NCBI GenBank assembly: GCA_964409865.1
Contig: CAYPGE010000006.1
Coordinates: 1 to 64,000 of the forward strand
Reading direction: 5' to 3'
DNA length: 64,000 bases
DNA from: Anammoximicrobium sp964409865
GTDB taxonomy: Bacteria > Planctomycetota > Planctomycetia > Pirellulales > Pirellulaceae
Shown: piece after piece, positions 8,940 through 17,443 of the stretch
Position numbering within the stretch: the first letter of the stretch is position 1
Layout: each line of letters opens with the position of its first letter
Position numbers and translations under genes: made by a program
Notes under the pieces: model-generated
What the model was told of the DNA's origin: nothing
The model's input: only the letters and a program-made list of their open reading frames with translations
Databases searched by the model: none

Positions 8940-10076
8940 TCAGGGATGCGCCGGGCCTTTCTCCTGCTTCCGCAGGCATTCCCGGCACTTGCACTCGCCC
9001 GTTTTGGTATCGAATACCACCCAGTCGCGAGTCCTCCGGCCGCACAGCGTACACGTGCCTTCGGGCTCCTCGATCGCGGCGGGCGTCTCTGGCCGATTCA
9101 ACCACGAAGTTCGAGCGGCCAGGAAGTCGAAGGGCTTTGCTGGAGCTTGCGTGCGGTCTGAGGGAGGCGATTTTGCTGGTCCAGCCTGAACGGCCGCACG
9201 GGCGGCGGCGGCTTGAGCCGCTGTTGCCCGTTCGGCCCGGCGCCGTTCGGCGGCCTCCTGAGCTTTGCGGCGTGCCTCCTCTTGTCGGCGCAGTTCCTCG
9301 CGGACGACCAGCAGCCGCTCGTATTCGCCGGGGTGGACGAATTCACCCGTGCCGGGCAGGACCAACACTTGCTTGAGTTCCGTCGCTACTTCTCGGCCTT
9401 CGTAGTACTGCGGCAACTCGACGCAGACCAGCGCCCGATAGGTGGTCAGCACCTGCGAATCGGGATCCAGACAGTGCAACGAGCCTTCCGAGCCGCCGCC
9501 CTCGCTGTAGACGGCATCGAACTCGGACGGCGTGAGCAACGCGCGCTCCGTAGCCGACAGATTGGCCCGTCCCGGCAAACGGCCTCGCCGTGCATCACGC
9601 GGCAGAAACACCCAGTTCAGCGCCGCGTTGCGGGCTTCGAGGAATCGCGGGATCTGCACCCGGTCGTCGGGATCGATCTTGCCGTCGACCAGCCAGTAGG
9701 CCAAGCTCCGTTTGCCCGGCCGTTCGACCCAGCAATCCACGCCCCGAGGCAACTGGTATTCCTCCGCCGCGTCCGCCTCGAAATGTTTTTCCAGCGTGAC
9801 GCCATCCGGAAACTTGGTGTTCAGCCAGGCGTACAGGGCCGCACGCCCGGCGAGCAATTCAGCCGATTCGCGGCTCAGCGGGCACTGGCTCAGGTCCTTG
9901 TGCGCGAAATGCCGCCGCATGATCTCGCCGGCCCGCAGCAACACCGCCTGGCGGCACACGGGGCACACCAGTCGCCCGGCGCGGCCCCAGCCGCGCAGGA
10001 CTTCGATCTGCCCGTCCCACGCCGGGTCTAAGCTGACCACGTGCCGGTCGAGTTCGGTGTCGAGAGCTTTGAACAT
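8940..10076 (-). CDS. CoiA-like protein with C-terminal zinc ribbon
   Basis: A 378-residue protein resembling competence factor CoiA, a family with a predicted restriction-like nuclease core. The N-terminus has the typical CPVC pair followed by RRHFAHK (about residues 38-57), then a helix-rich segment. An acidic-lysine core is less clear: VDCWVERPGKRSLAYWLVDGKI is the candidate. Residues 255-310 form a long charged, Ala- and Arg-rich coiled stretch, and the end carries CTLC and CKCREC, a likely four-Cys zinc ribbon. An aggag sits four bases before the ATG. CoiA proteins help DNA uptake and recombination in Gram-positives; that role here is only inferred. Confidence 0.72.
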   Translation of the reverse strand: MFKALDTELDRHVVSLDPAWDGQIEVLRGWGRAGRLVCPVCRQAVLLRAGEIMRRHFAHKDLSQCPLSRESAELLAGRAALYAWLNTKFPDGVTLEKHFEADAAEEYQLPRGVDCWVERPGKRSLAYWLVDGKIDPDDRVQIPRFLEARNAALNWVFLPRDARRGRLPGRANLSATERALLTPSEFDAVYSEGGGSEGSLHCLDPDSQVLTTYRALVCVELPQYYEGREVATELKQVLVLPGTGEFVHPGEYERLLVVREELRRQEEARRKAQEAAERRRAERATAAQAAAARAAVQAGPAKSPPSDRTQAPAKPFDFLAARTSWLNRPETPAAIEEPEGTCTLCGRRTRDWVVFDTKTGECKCRECLRKQEKGPAHP

Positions 10077-10385
10077 GCCGCTCCTGGCAAATCAGAAACA
10101 CGGCAGGGCATCGTCAGGGGATGGCTGACTTGATCTTCAGCGTCTCCCGTGTGTATTTCTCGATGTCCTTCAGAACGTCTTCAAAGTGTACAATTATCAC
10201 CTTGCAGGTCAAGCGGTTGAGCGACCGCCTGGTGTCGTTCAATTGGAGGCAGATAAGCATCGCGGGAATAACCAGGATGTCTTCTCAGCAGTTTGAACTC
10301 GCCGTTGACACCCGCCGTTTTCTCCTTCATTCTATCGCCTATAACCGAATTCCGGTCTTTCCTATTTCGTAGCGAGTTCCAAACC
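10077..10385. other. Intergenic region without a recognisable gene
   Basis: This 309-base stretch separates the divergently read CoiA-like and ROK kinase genes, so it should hold both promoters. It contains several short open frames, none with a ribosome site or protein-like composition. I saw no tRNA, no strong hairpin, and no convincing -35/-10 pair. Confidence 0.6.
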
Positions 10386-11291
10386 ATGAATGCACTGGTC
10401 GGCGGTATCGAAGCGGGCGGCACGAAATTTGTCTGTGCGGTGGGTACGGGGCCGGATGACATCCGCGACGAAGTCCGATACCCGACGACGGAGCCCGGCG
10501 AGACGATTTCCCGCGCGGTCGACTTTTTCCGCGAAGCCGACCGTCGCTGCGGCAAATTGGCGGCCATCGGCGTCGCGTCGTTCGGACCGGTCGACCCGAA
10601 TCCGGCCTCACCGACCTTCGGTTACATCACTTCAACGCCCAAACCGGGCTGGCGGGACACCGAGTTCGCGGGCGTGCTGCAGCGAGAACTGAGCCTGCAG
10701 GTCGGCTTCGACACGGACGTCAACGTGGCCGCCGTGGGCGAAGCGGAGTGGGGCGCCGCGCGGGGACTGGACACCTTCCTGTACTTGACCATCGGAACCG
10801 GCATCGGCGGAGGAGGGCTGGTGGGCGGACAACTGATGCACGGACTGGTGCATCCCGAAATGGGGCACATCCGGCTGCCGCACGACATGGCGGCGGACCC
10901 GTTTGCCGGCGCTTGCCCCTTTCACGGCGACTGCCTGGAAGGCTTGGCGTCCGGCCCGGCCATCGAAAAACGCTGGGGACGGCCCGCGACGGAACTGGAG
11001 CCGGGCCATCCGGCCTGGATCTTGGAATCGCAATACCTCGCCCTGGCACTGGTCAATTTCATCTGCACGCTCTCCCCGCAGCGGATCATCCTCGGCGGCG
11101 GGGTCATGGACCAGTCGCATTTGTTCCCGATGATCCGAACGAAGGTCCGCGAACTGCTGGCGGACTACATCCGCGCGGAGGCAATTCTGGCGAGAATCGA
11201 CGAGTACATCGTCCCGCCGGGCCTGGGCAACCGCTCCGGCGTGCTGGGAGCCATCGCGCTGGCCCAGCGGCTGGTGCAGCTTCGATCATAG
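10386..11291 (+). CDS. ROK-family sugar kinase (fructokinase-like)
   Basis: A 301-residue ROK kinase that would phosphorylate a hexose with ATP. The phosphate loop GGIEAGGTKFVCAVG is at the N-terminus (residues 5-19), GTGIGGGG lies near residue 141, and the zinc-type segment HPEMGH...CPFHGDCLEGLASGPA follows, as in fructokinases of the ScrK/Mak type. The ATP-side motif GGGVMDQ appears near residue 240. The chosen ATG at 10386 gives the usual ROK length; an upstream in-frame ATG at 10293 would add 31 residues with no match to the family. No sugar transporter is adjacent. Substrate specificity (fructose, mannose or another hexose) cannot be fixed from sequence. Confidence 0.9.
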   Translation: MNALVGGIEAGGTKFVCAVGTGPDDIRDEVRYPTTEPGETISRAVDFFREADRRCGKLAAIGVASFGPVDPNPASPTFGYITSTPKPGWRDTEFAGVLQRELSLQVGFDTDVNVAAVGEAEWGAARGLDTFLYLTIGTGIGGGGLVGGQLMHGLVHPEMGHIRLPHDMAADPFAGACPFHGDCLEGLASGPAIEKRWGRPATELEPGHPAWILESQYLALALVNFICTLSPQRIILGGGVMDQSHLFPMIRTKVRELLADYIRAEAILARIDEYIVPPGLGNRSGVLGAIALAQRLVQLRS

Positions 11292-11335
11292 CATCAGGAC
11301 TTGCCAGCGGCAGACGAACGCGGCGAGGGAAGGAC

Positions 11336-11368
11336 TGACAGAAAAACTGGACTGACAGAAAAATGAAA
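11336..11368. repeat. Direct repeat of tgacagaaaaa
   Basis: Two copies of the pattern tgacagaaaaa, 17 bases apart (11336 and 11353), stand just upstream of the GH127 gene, and the second continues as atgaaag. The same doubled pattern occurs at 51529-51560, so it is a dispersed repeat and not a chance motif. Confidence 0.6.
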
Positions 11369-11415
11369 GGCAGAAGATGATGGATGCGTGCTTTCACCAA
11401 CCGCGGAGTCCAAGC

Positions 11416-14310
11416 ATGAAAACAACGATCCTCACACTGTTTTCCGGGCTGTTCTTGGCGGCATCCGTCCAGGCCGGCGATGGGTGCCTGGCCAAGTTCG
11501 ATGTTGTCCAGCCTCGGATGCCGGACAGACTGTGCCGCGTGACGCTCAACTCGCAAGAACTCGGCGGCGAGATGGATCGCCGCATACGGAACCTGACTTA
11601 CCAGAACTACATGGTGGTCGATCTGGACGGCAAGTGGCTGAATCACTTTCGCAACCGCACAGACCGCGGTGACCGCAGCCACGTCTATTACGGCATTGGC
11701 AAGGTGTTCGATGCCGGCAGCCTGCTGGCCGCCTACACAGCTGACCCGGCCGTCGCCGCTCGCACGCAGTACATCATCGACGAACTGGTAAGGTCCCGCG
11801 ACGCCGACGGGTACATCGGGTTCTGGAACGTCGAACCGGAAAACCGCCAAGACCACATCAACTGGATTCTGCACGAGCAGGAATACATCAACTTGGCCTT
11901 CGTGCGGAACTATCGCTGCACGGGCAATCCGGACTCGCTGGCCCACGCCAAAATCATGGCCGACTACATCCTCCGGACCTTTCCCACGCCACAGAATCCG
12001 TGCTACGACGCGGGCCAGATCTGCACGGCGGGCTTGCCGGAAGGGATGTTGGAACTGTACCGCGCGACGGGCGACCGGCGTTATTTCGACTTCGCCGCCG
12101 ATGTGCCGCACGGGAACAATCGCGGCGAGGTCCAACTCGCATCGCTGCGGACGTGGGAACAGGATTTCAGCCGCCGTCCACGCCACGTGTACGTGATGCT
12201 TGCCCGCTGCTACGCCCAGACGGAGTTGTACCGCCTGACAGGTGAGGAGAATCTCCTGCACATGAGCCACTTGATGCGCAACGAGTTGCTCAAGCAGGGC
12301 GAGGGCGGCATGCTGGTCACCGGCTCGTGTTCCGACGGCGAACAATTCACCTACAACCAGAACGGACGCGGGGCCATCGGCGAATCGTGCGTCACGGCCT
12401 ACGTGCTGCGCTGGATCGACAGCCTGATGCGGCTGGAAGGAGACATGCGCTACGGCGATTTGCTCGAACGCACCATCTACAACGCCCTCTTTGCCGCCAA
12501 CTCGCCCGACGGACGCTGGATCCGCTACTTTACGCCGTTCACCGGCGACCGCCAGTACGACACCCGCGACTTTTTCTGCTGCTGCGGGAATTATCGCCGG
12601 GCGGTGGCCGAACTGCCGCAGAAAGTCTATTACCGCACACCGGAGGGCGGAATCGCGCTCAACCTGTTCACCAACTCGAAAAAAACCTTCGACGTGAACG
12701 GGCAAACGGTCACGATTCTGCAGGAAACCGCCTATCCGAACGACGGCGACGTAAAACTGACGTTCTCGACCCAGAGCCCAAATGAAAAGCCGCCGGCGTT
12801 CGCCTTTCAATTCCGCACGCCGCGCTGGTGCAAGAAGATCACGCTGCGGGTGAACGACGAAGCCCCGGTGACGATCGACCCGCTGACGCAGAAACTCGGT
12901 TGTTACGTGCTGAACCGGACCTGGCGGGACGGCGACGTGGTGCAGATCTCGATGCCGATGGCGTGGCGACTGCTGCGCGGGCGGGCACTCCAGGACGGCC
13001 ACGTGGCACTGCTGCGGGGACCGGTAGTGTATTGCATCGGCAAAGACCAAAACGCGGAACTGCTCAAGACGTGCCCCGAACCGAGGAACCTGGTGATCGA
13101 CCCGGCTTCGATCGGCGAACCGGTGAAAGACGATTCAATTCGTCCTGGCGGTTTGAAAGCCGTCGCCAAAGCATGGCTGAATCAGGATTGCACCGGCGAG
13201 AAAGTCGCAGTCGTCCTGACCGAGTTCATCGACCCCAGCGGCCAGGAGGTGTATTTCTGCGTGCCGAACCTGGCGGACACGTCACCGTTGCGGCTGATGG
13301 ACGACGAGATCGTGTCGTGGCCGAACGAGTTCGTCAACGCCCACGTGCTGAAGGCGTTTTACGGGCCAAAGGCGACGGGGGACTTGGAAGCGGTGTTCGA
13401 GATCCGAGGCGACGTCGTCGCGGACTTGGCGGCGGATTACGTCAACCCGGGCGGCAAGACCGGGGTCCAGGCGGAATTCCCCGACGCCACGGGCGGACGC
13501 TGGGCGTTCTTCAACTGCAAGAACGGCGGGCTGTTGTCCACCGCAGCGGCGGGCGACGTCAAGGCGCTGAATTCCCAATTCAAGGCGTTCGGCTCGCCGC
13601 GGGGATACGCCTACGGGCTGGAAAACCAGGGCGATCAGCTCGGCTTCGTGTCGAACTACGCCCCCAGCGACCGGCAGGAGGACGCCTGGCGGAACCACTA
13701 CACCGAACAGATGTTCGACCAGGTGCTGGCCGCGGCCGAGCGGAACGAGTTTCTGTACACGCACCCGATTGCCGACACGGCGTGCTACAACGTCTTCCGC
13801 TGGACGCCCGCGGCCGGCGTGCAGAAGAAGGACGTCGCGCTGGTCGGCACGCTGTTCTCGAACCTGGGCAACGGCGTCGAACTCCGCGTCATCCGCTGGA
13901 ACGACGACGCGCGGCACGAGGTGCTCGGCACCTTCAATACGAAGGATCTCACGGTCGGCAAATGCGGCACCGCCGAGTTCGTCCTGCGGCTGCCGCCCGG
14001 CGAGGTTGGCAAGCACCTCGACTTTGTGCTGCACAACGCCGATTCCCATATCTGCGACGCGACCGCCTTGAGAATCCGGGCGTACGTGAACGTGCAGCGG
14101 GCCGCCGCCCAAACCGACGTGACGGACAAAGTGCAGGCCAAATTCCACAACCGCCTCGTCACGCCGCTGGGCCGGTACTCGGACCTGTTCGGCGAGGCGG
14201 GGCCGGGTGTGGAGAACACGCTAAAAGTCAAACTGCACTACTGGCGGGACGGCGTGGTAAAGTACCTCGAATTCCCGCAGGACTCGGACCTGGACTTGAC
14301 TGGAAAATGA
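11416..14310 (+). CDS. Secreted GH127-family (DUF1680) beta-L-arabinofuranosidase-like protein
   Basis: A 964-residue exported glycosidase of the GH127 family. The signal peptide is residues 1-20 (MKTTILTLFSGLFLAASVQA). The catalytic domain is an (alpha/alpha)6 barrel to about residue 400, with the conserved E-S-C triplet (Glu323, Cys325) and the Cys-Cys-Cys-Gly motif (388-390) that in HypBA1 supply zinc ligands and the cysteine nucleophile. Beta domains follow, then an extra 290 or so residues without a clear match. The start at 11416 follows a gcggag. The neighbours upstream are a ROK kinase and a repeat; a second GH127-like gene lies at 26609-29527. The natural polymer is unknown. Its zinc and nucleophile residues all look intact. 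Confidence 0.88.
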   Translation: MKTTILTLFSGLFLAASVQAGDGCLAKFDVVQPRMPDRLCRVTLNSQELGGEMDRRIRNLTYQNYMVVDLDGKWLNHFRNRTDRGDRSHVYYGIGKVFDAGSLLAAYTADPAVAARTQYIIDELVRSRDADGYIGFWNVEPENRQDHINWILHEQEYINLAFVRNYRCTGNPDSLAHAKIMADYILRTFPTPQNPCYDAGQICTAGLPEGMLELYRATGDRRYFDFAADVPHGNNRGEVQLASLRTWEQDFSRRPRHVYVMLARCYAQTELYRLTGEENLLHMSHLMRNELLKQGEGGMLVTGSCSDGEQFTYNQNGRGAIGESCVTAYVLRWIDSLMRLEGDMRYGDLLERTIYNALFAANSPDGRWIRYFTPFTGDRQYDTRDFFCCCGNYRRAVAELPQKVYYRTPEGGIALNLFTNSKKTFDVNGQTVTILQETAYPNDGDVKLTFSTQSPNEKPPAFAFQFRTPRWCKKITLRVNDEAPVTIDPLTQKLGCYVLNRTWRDGDVVQISMPMAWRLLRGRALQDGHVALLRGPVVYCIGKDQNAELLKTCPEPRNLVIDPASIGEPVKDDSIRPGGLKAVAKAWLNQDCTGEKVAVVLTEFIDPSGQEVYFCVPNLADTSPLRLMDDEIVSWPNEFVNAHVLKAFYGPKATGDLEAVFEIRGDVVADLAADYVNPGGKTGVQAEFPDATGGRWAFFNCKNGGLLSTAAAGDVKALNSQFKAFGSPRGYAYGLENQGDQLGFVSNYAPSDRQEDAWRNHYTEQMFDQVLAAAERNEFLYTHPIADTACYNVFRWTPAAGVQKKDVALVGTLFSNLGNGVELRVIRWNDDARHEVLGTFNTKDLTVGKCGTAEFVLRLPPGEVGKHLDFVLHNADSHICDATALRIRAYVNVQRAAAQTDVTDKVQAKFHNRLVTPLGRYSDLFGEAGPGVENTLKVKLHYWRDGVVKYLEFPQDSDLDLTGK

Positions 14311-14645
14311 CGCCCCATCAGGTCGTCTCGCACAGGTCCAGGAAATGCATCCCATTCGGGCCTACCCGATGGCGTTGGCGATTTGGTCAAGTTATCGTAA
14401 CCTCCCTGGTTCCCAGTGGTGCCAGGGGAGAATATAAACGTGACGCAATAAGACGGAGCGGCAATCGGCCGAGACCCCGCTTGGCGGCTGGTCTTCCTCG
14501 GTCAGCAGCGTTCGAGAAATGACTGTCCCGTGTTTCTGGCCGATCATCACACGGAGTGTGATGGCTACTTTGACGGGGCGACAGTGATTTCTCGAACGCT
14601 GCTCAAGTTCGGCCGCCTGGAAAACCCAATGCTTGAGGAGTCCCC
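14311..14645. other. Intergenic region with a palindromic mobile-like repeat
   Basis: The 335 bases between the GH127 gene and the SHD1 protein gene hold no gene. The last 140 bases contain the inverted-repeat element described at 14504-14603; the rest has an imperfect hairpin near 14402-14430 (ctccctgg with ccaggggag) and nothing else I can name. Confidence 0.6.
14504..14603. repeat. 100-bp palindromic element with 17-bp terminal inverted repeats
   Basis: The ends agcagcgttcgagaaat (14504-14520) and atttctcgaacgctgct (14587-14603) are perfect inverted repeats. In the centre is a second palindrome, catcacac-gga-gtgtgatg (14545-14563). There is no coding capacity and no clear target-site duplication. 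A decayed copy in the other orientation is at 34824-34962. The shape is that of a MITE or REP-type element moved in trans by a transposase that is not in the window. Confidence 0.8.
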
Positions 14646-17261
14646 ATGTTCACGAAACGACGCGGTTCGGTCAGGTGCTCGGCCGTTGTGTTGTCGGCCG
14701 CGGTAGCGGGCTTGGTGGCAGTCGTCGCGGCGTTGGGAGGCGAGCCCGGCGGGAGCCAGGACGCGGGGGCGGCCAAGCTGCGTCGCTGGCGGGACAGCAG
14801 CGGCCAATACGAGATCGAGGCGTCACTGGAGCGAGTGCTGGCGGATGGCGTGCAGTTGCGCCGCAAGGACGGCAAGCTGGTGACGGTGCCGCTGGCGCGG
14901 TTGAGCGAGGACGATCGCACGTACCTGCAGGGACTCCGCCAGCCGAACCCGTTTGAAGTTGCGTCCGAGACGCAAGCGGCGTCGAAGCTGGGCAGCGCGC
15001 TGGTCGTCGTCACGGTGAAGGTGGGGGAGCGGGAATCGAGCGTGCCGGGGATCGTGTTCTGCCGGCAGGGTACGAAGAGCTACGTGACGCTCGACAGCAC
15101 GCGGCTCGTGTCGCAAGTCGCGGGGGGCGCGGCCGGCTGGCGAAGCGCAAGGCCGGAATCGGTCCGCATCCTGGTCGTGGACGGCGCCGGCGCCCCGCGG
15201 CAGGTCGCTGGCGAGTTTGTGGCCGGTTACGCCCAGCGCAGTATCTGGATTGTGGCGGGACCTTCGGCCGAACTCCCGGCTCCGGTCGCAATTCCCGATC
15301 CGGCGCCGCTGCGCGAACCTTTCCGCGCGCAATTGGTCGGCTTCCAGATCGACTGGACGGTCAATCCGCCCACGTTTGCCCGAACGCAGGCCGAGGCCAC
15401 GGTGACGCAGGTCTCTCTCGACCCTCGCGGCCAGATCGCCGGGCTGCAGATCGAAGGCGACCGCGTTCTGGATGTCCAGTACGGCTTTGTGGCCTCGGAA
15501 GCCGGAACGGTGTTGGGCTTCTTCACCCAACCGGCGACCCTGCGCGGCGAGAAGCCTGGCCCGTTGCACGCGTGGCCGATCCAATCGCTCGCCAGGCATC
15601 GCCAGCCGGAGATCGCGACGGCGGGCTTCGCGCCGCTGCGGGGTGACCGGGAGACGATCGAGTACCAGTTCGTCATGTACATCACGGATCCGTTCGGCTT
15701 GATCCGTGCCCCGCGACTGCGGATCCGGCGGCAGCCGGCGAACCCGTTGCCCCCGCTGTTCCCGGAGATTGGCGCAGGAAAGGAGCCGGAGCCGCTGGCT
15801 GACGCGGTAGAGTTGAAGCTGATCCAAGGCGAACCGGCGGAAGTGGTCAGCGCTGGCCTGCGCGGCCTCCAGCGTCCGGCCAGCGCCGTCACGTGGGTGG
15901 CTACGTGGTCCGATCCGAATCCGGGCGACGTGCGGCACGTGTCCTACCGGTTCCAGGTGGTGTACCAGGACGCGACGGGGCGGGATCTTTACCAGCCGCC
16001 GAGCGAGTACATGTATCGGACCCGAGCGCAATTCTTCGGTTCATCGCCGCCGGGCGGAAAGCTGCCGGCGTCGCCGGCGGCCGTGATCCCCGGTCTGGAC
16101 GGGCGGCCGCTGGACATGCCACGACCGGCGCCGCACAAGGCCGGCGGTTGGCTGCTGACGGACGACAGCTCGCGGGTCAAGGAGGAGGCGACTGCGATTT
16201 CGCCGCGCGAAACTCCGCAGCCACGGGCGGAGGAGCGTCCGTTGGGCGGCACAGCCTTCACGGACGGCGGCTTGCGAGGCGTACCGCTGGACCTCATCGC
16301 GCAGGCGCCAGGAACTTACGACCGCAGGCGAGCCCCGATGTGCTTCGCGCCCACCGGCGATTGGCTCTACCTGGTGGACGGGAACAACACCTTGCGCAAG
16401 ATCCGCACGCGCGACCTGACCGAAGTGGCGGCGCTGCCGTTGGATGCTCCGTGCGAAGACATGGCCTTCTCCCAAGCCGGCCTGATCGTGCCGCTGAGGA
16501 ACGCCCGACGCGTCTGGGTGGTTGATGCCGAGTCGCTGCGGGTCCGCCGCGAGGTGCCGTTGGACGGCGTGAGTCTGGTAGCCGCCTCGCCCGCCAATTC
16601 GATCGGGTTCGCCCTGGCCCTGGTCGCCAATCCCGACATGGTGACGGTCGTCGCTTCGAGCCGCCTGGCGATGATCGACTTCGCGACCGGCCGTCGCCTG
16701 CACGAACTGTGCAACCAGTACCGGAGCCAGTCGGGAATCCAGTTCCTGGCCGTCGACAACCAGCCCGTGCTGGACGCGCCGTTGCGCAACCTGGAGCTGA
16801 CGCAGGACGGAAAGCATCTGTTCATGGCTTCGCGGAGCATCACGCGTTTTCGGGTCGACGGCCAGGACCTGATCTTTGAGGAGCGCGGGCCTGTCTTGGA
16901 GAACGGCCACACGACGCATTTCGTGCTCAGCGGCGACGGGACCAAGACGGCCCTGCCGACCGGCGGCGGCAATGGCGACGGGAATTTTGTCATCGCCATC
17001 TACGATGCCAAGAAACTGGATCGGCAACTGCTGTCTCTGTCCAACGGGGCCAACCCAAGCGCACTGGGCTTTGATCCCCAGTCGGGCCAGATGTACTCGC
17101 CGAATAATCAACACATGCAAGTCTTCGGTACGCGGGGCGAGAAGCTGAGCGAGGCGCCGCTGAAGGACCGCGACGTGCGGCGGATTATCGTCCATCCCCA
17201 GGGAGGCCGCTTCGTCGCCTGGGGCGCCACCAAGGTCACCTGGTATGAAGTCCGGCCATAA
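14646..17261 (+). CDS. Exported SHD1-domain protein with C-terminal beta-propeller
   Basis: An 871-residue protein with an N-terminal signal or anchor helix (residues 13-31). Residues 46-97 form an SHD1 domain (WRDSSGQYEIEASL...VQLRRKDGKLVTVPLARLSEDDRTYL), an eighty-residue fold abundant in planctomycetes. The middle is low in motif content. From about residue 555 to the end, repeated segments such as FAPTGDWLYLVDGNNTLRKI and LELTQDGKHLFMASRS form a WD40/YVTN-type propeller of about seven blades. A gaggag at 14635 precedes the start by five bases. Its stop lies about 180 bases before the kinase fusion gene, which may follow it on the same transcript. The role is unknown; surface protein binding is an inference. 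Confidence 0.78.
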   Translation: MFTKRRGSVRCSAVVLSAAVAGLVAVVAALGGEPGGSQDAGAAKLRRWRDSSGQYEIEASLERVLADGVQLRRKDGKLVTVPLARLSEDDRTYLQGLRQPNPFEVASETQAASKLGSALVVVTVKVGERESSVPGIVFCRQGTKSYVTLDSTRLVSQVAGGAAGWRSARPESVRILVVDGAGAPRQVAGEFVAGYAQRSIWIVAGPSAELPAPVAIPDPAPLREPFRAQLVGFQIDWTVNPPTFARTQAEATVTQVSLDPRGQIAGLQIEGDRVLDVQYGFVASEAGTVLGFFTQPATLRGEKPGPLHAWPIQSLARHRQPEIATAGFAPLRGDRETIEYQFVMYITDPFGLIRAPRLRIRRQPANPLPPLFPEIGAGKEPEPLADAVELKLIQGEPAEVVSAGLRGLQRPASAVTWVATWSDPNPGDVRHVSYRFQVVYQDATGRDLYQPPSEYMYRTRAQFFGSSPPGGKLPASPAAVIPGLDGRPLDMPRPAPHKAGGWLLTDDSSRVKEEATAISPRETPQPRAEERPLGGTAFTDGGLRGVPLDLIAQAPGTYDRRRAPMCFAPTGDWLYLVDGNNTLRKIRTRDLTEVAALPLDAPCEDMAFSQAGLIVPLRNARRVWVVDAESLRVRREVPLDGVSLVAASPANSIGFALALVANPDMVTVVASSRLAMIDFATGRRLHELCNQYRSQSGIQFLAVDNQPVLDAPLRNLELTQDGKHLFMASRSITRFRVDGQDLIFEERGPVLENGHTTHFVLSGDGTKTALPTGGGNGDGNFVIAIYDAKKLDRQLLSLSNGANPSALGFDPQSGQMYSPNNQHMQVFGTRGEKLSEAPLKDRDVRRIIVHPQGGRFVAWGATKVTWYEVRP

Positions 17262-17443
17262 AGGAGGCTAATCATCTCGCGGAGCGAGTTTCCTTGCAAC
17301 CGCCTCCAGGTGTCGCGGCTCGCCAAGCAGGTCGCCTCAACCCGCCACCGTGACGACGTTCTCGCTGGCACCCCACGCGGAGAAACGCTAAACTACTCCT
17401 TGAGTGCACTTTCTTTCCGTCCTTTCCGCGGCGACATGTCGGC

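Noticed and set aside
8939..10128. Long open frames on the plus strand opposite the CoiA-like gene and many other genes.
   Set aside because: They are shadows produced by high GC and codon bias; no ribosome sites and no family match.
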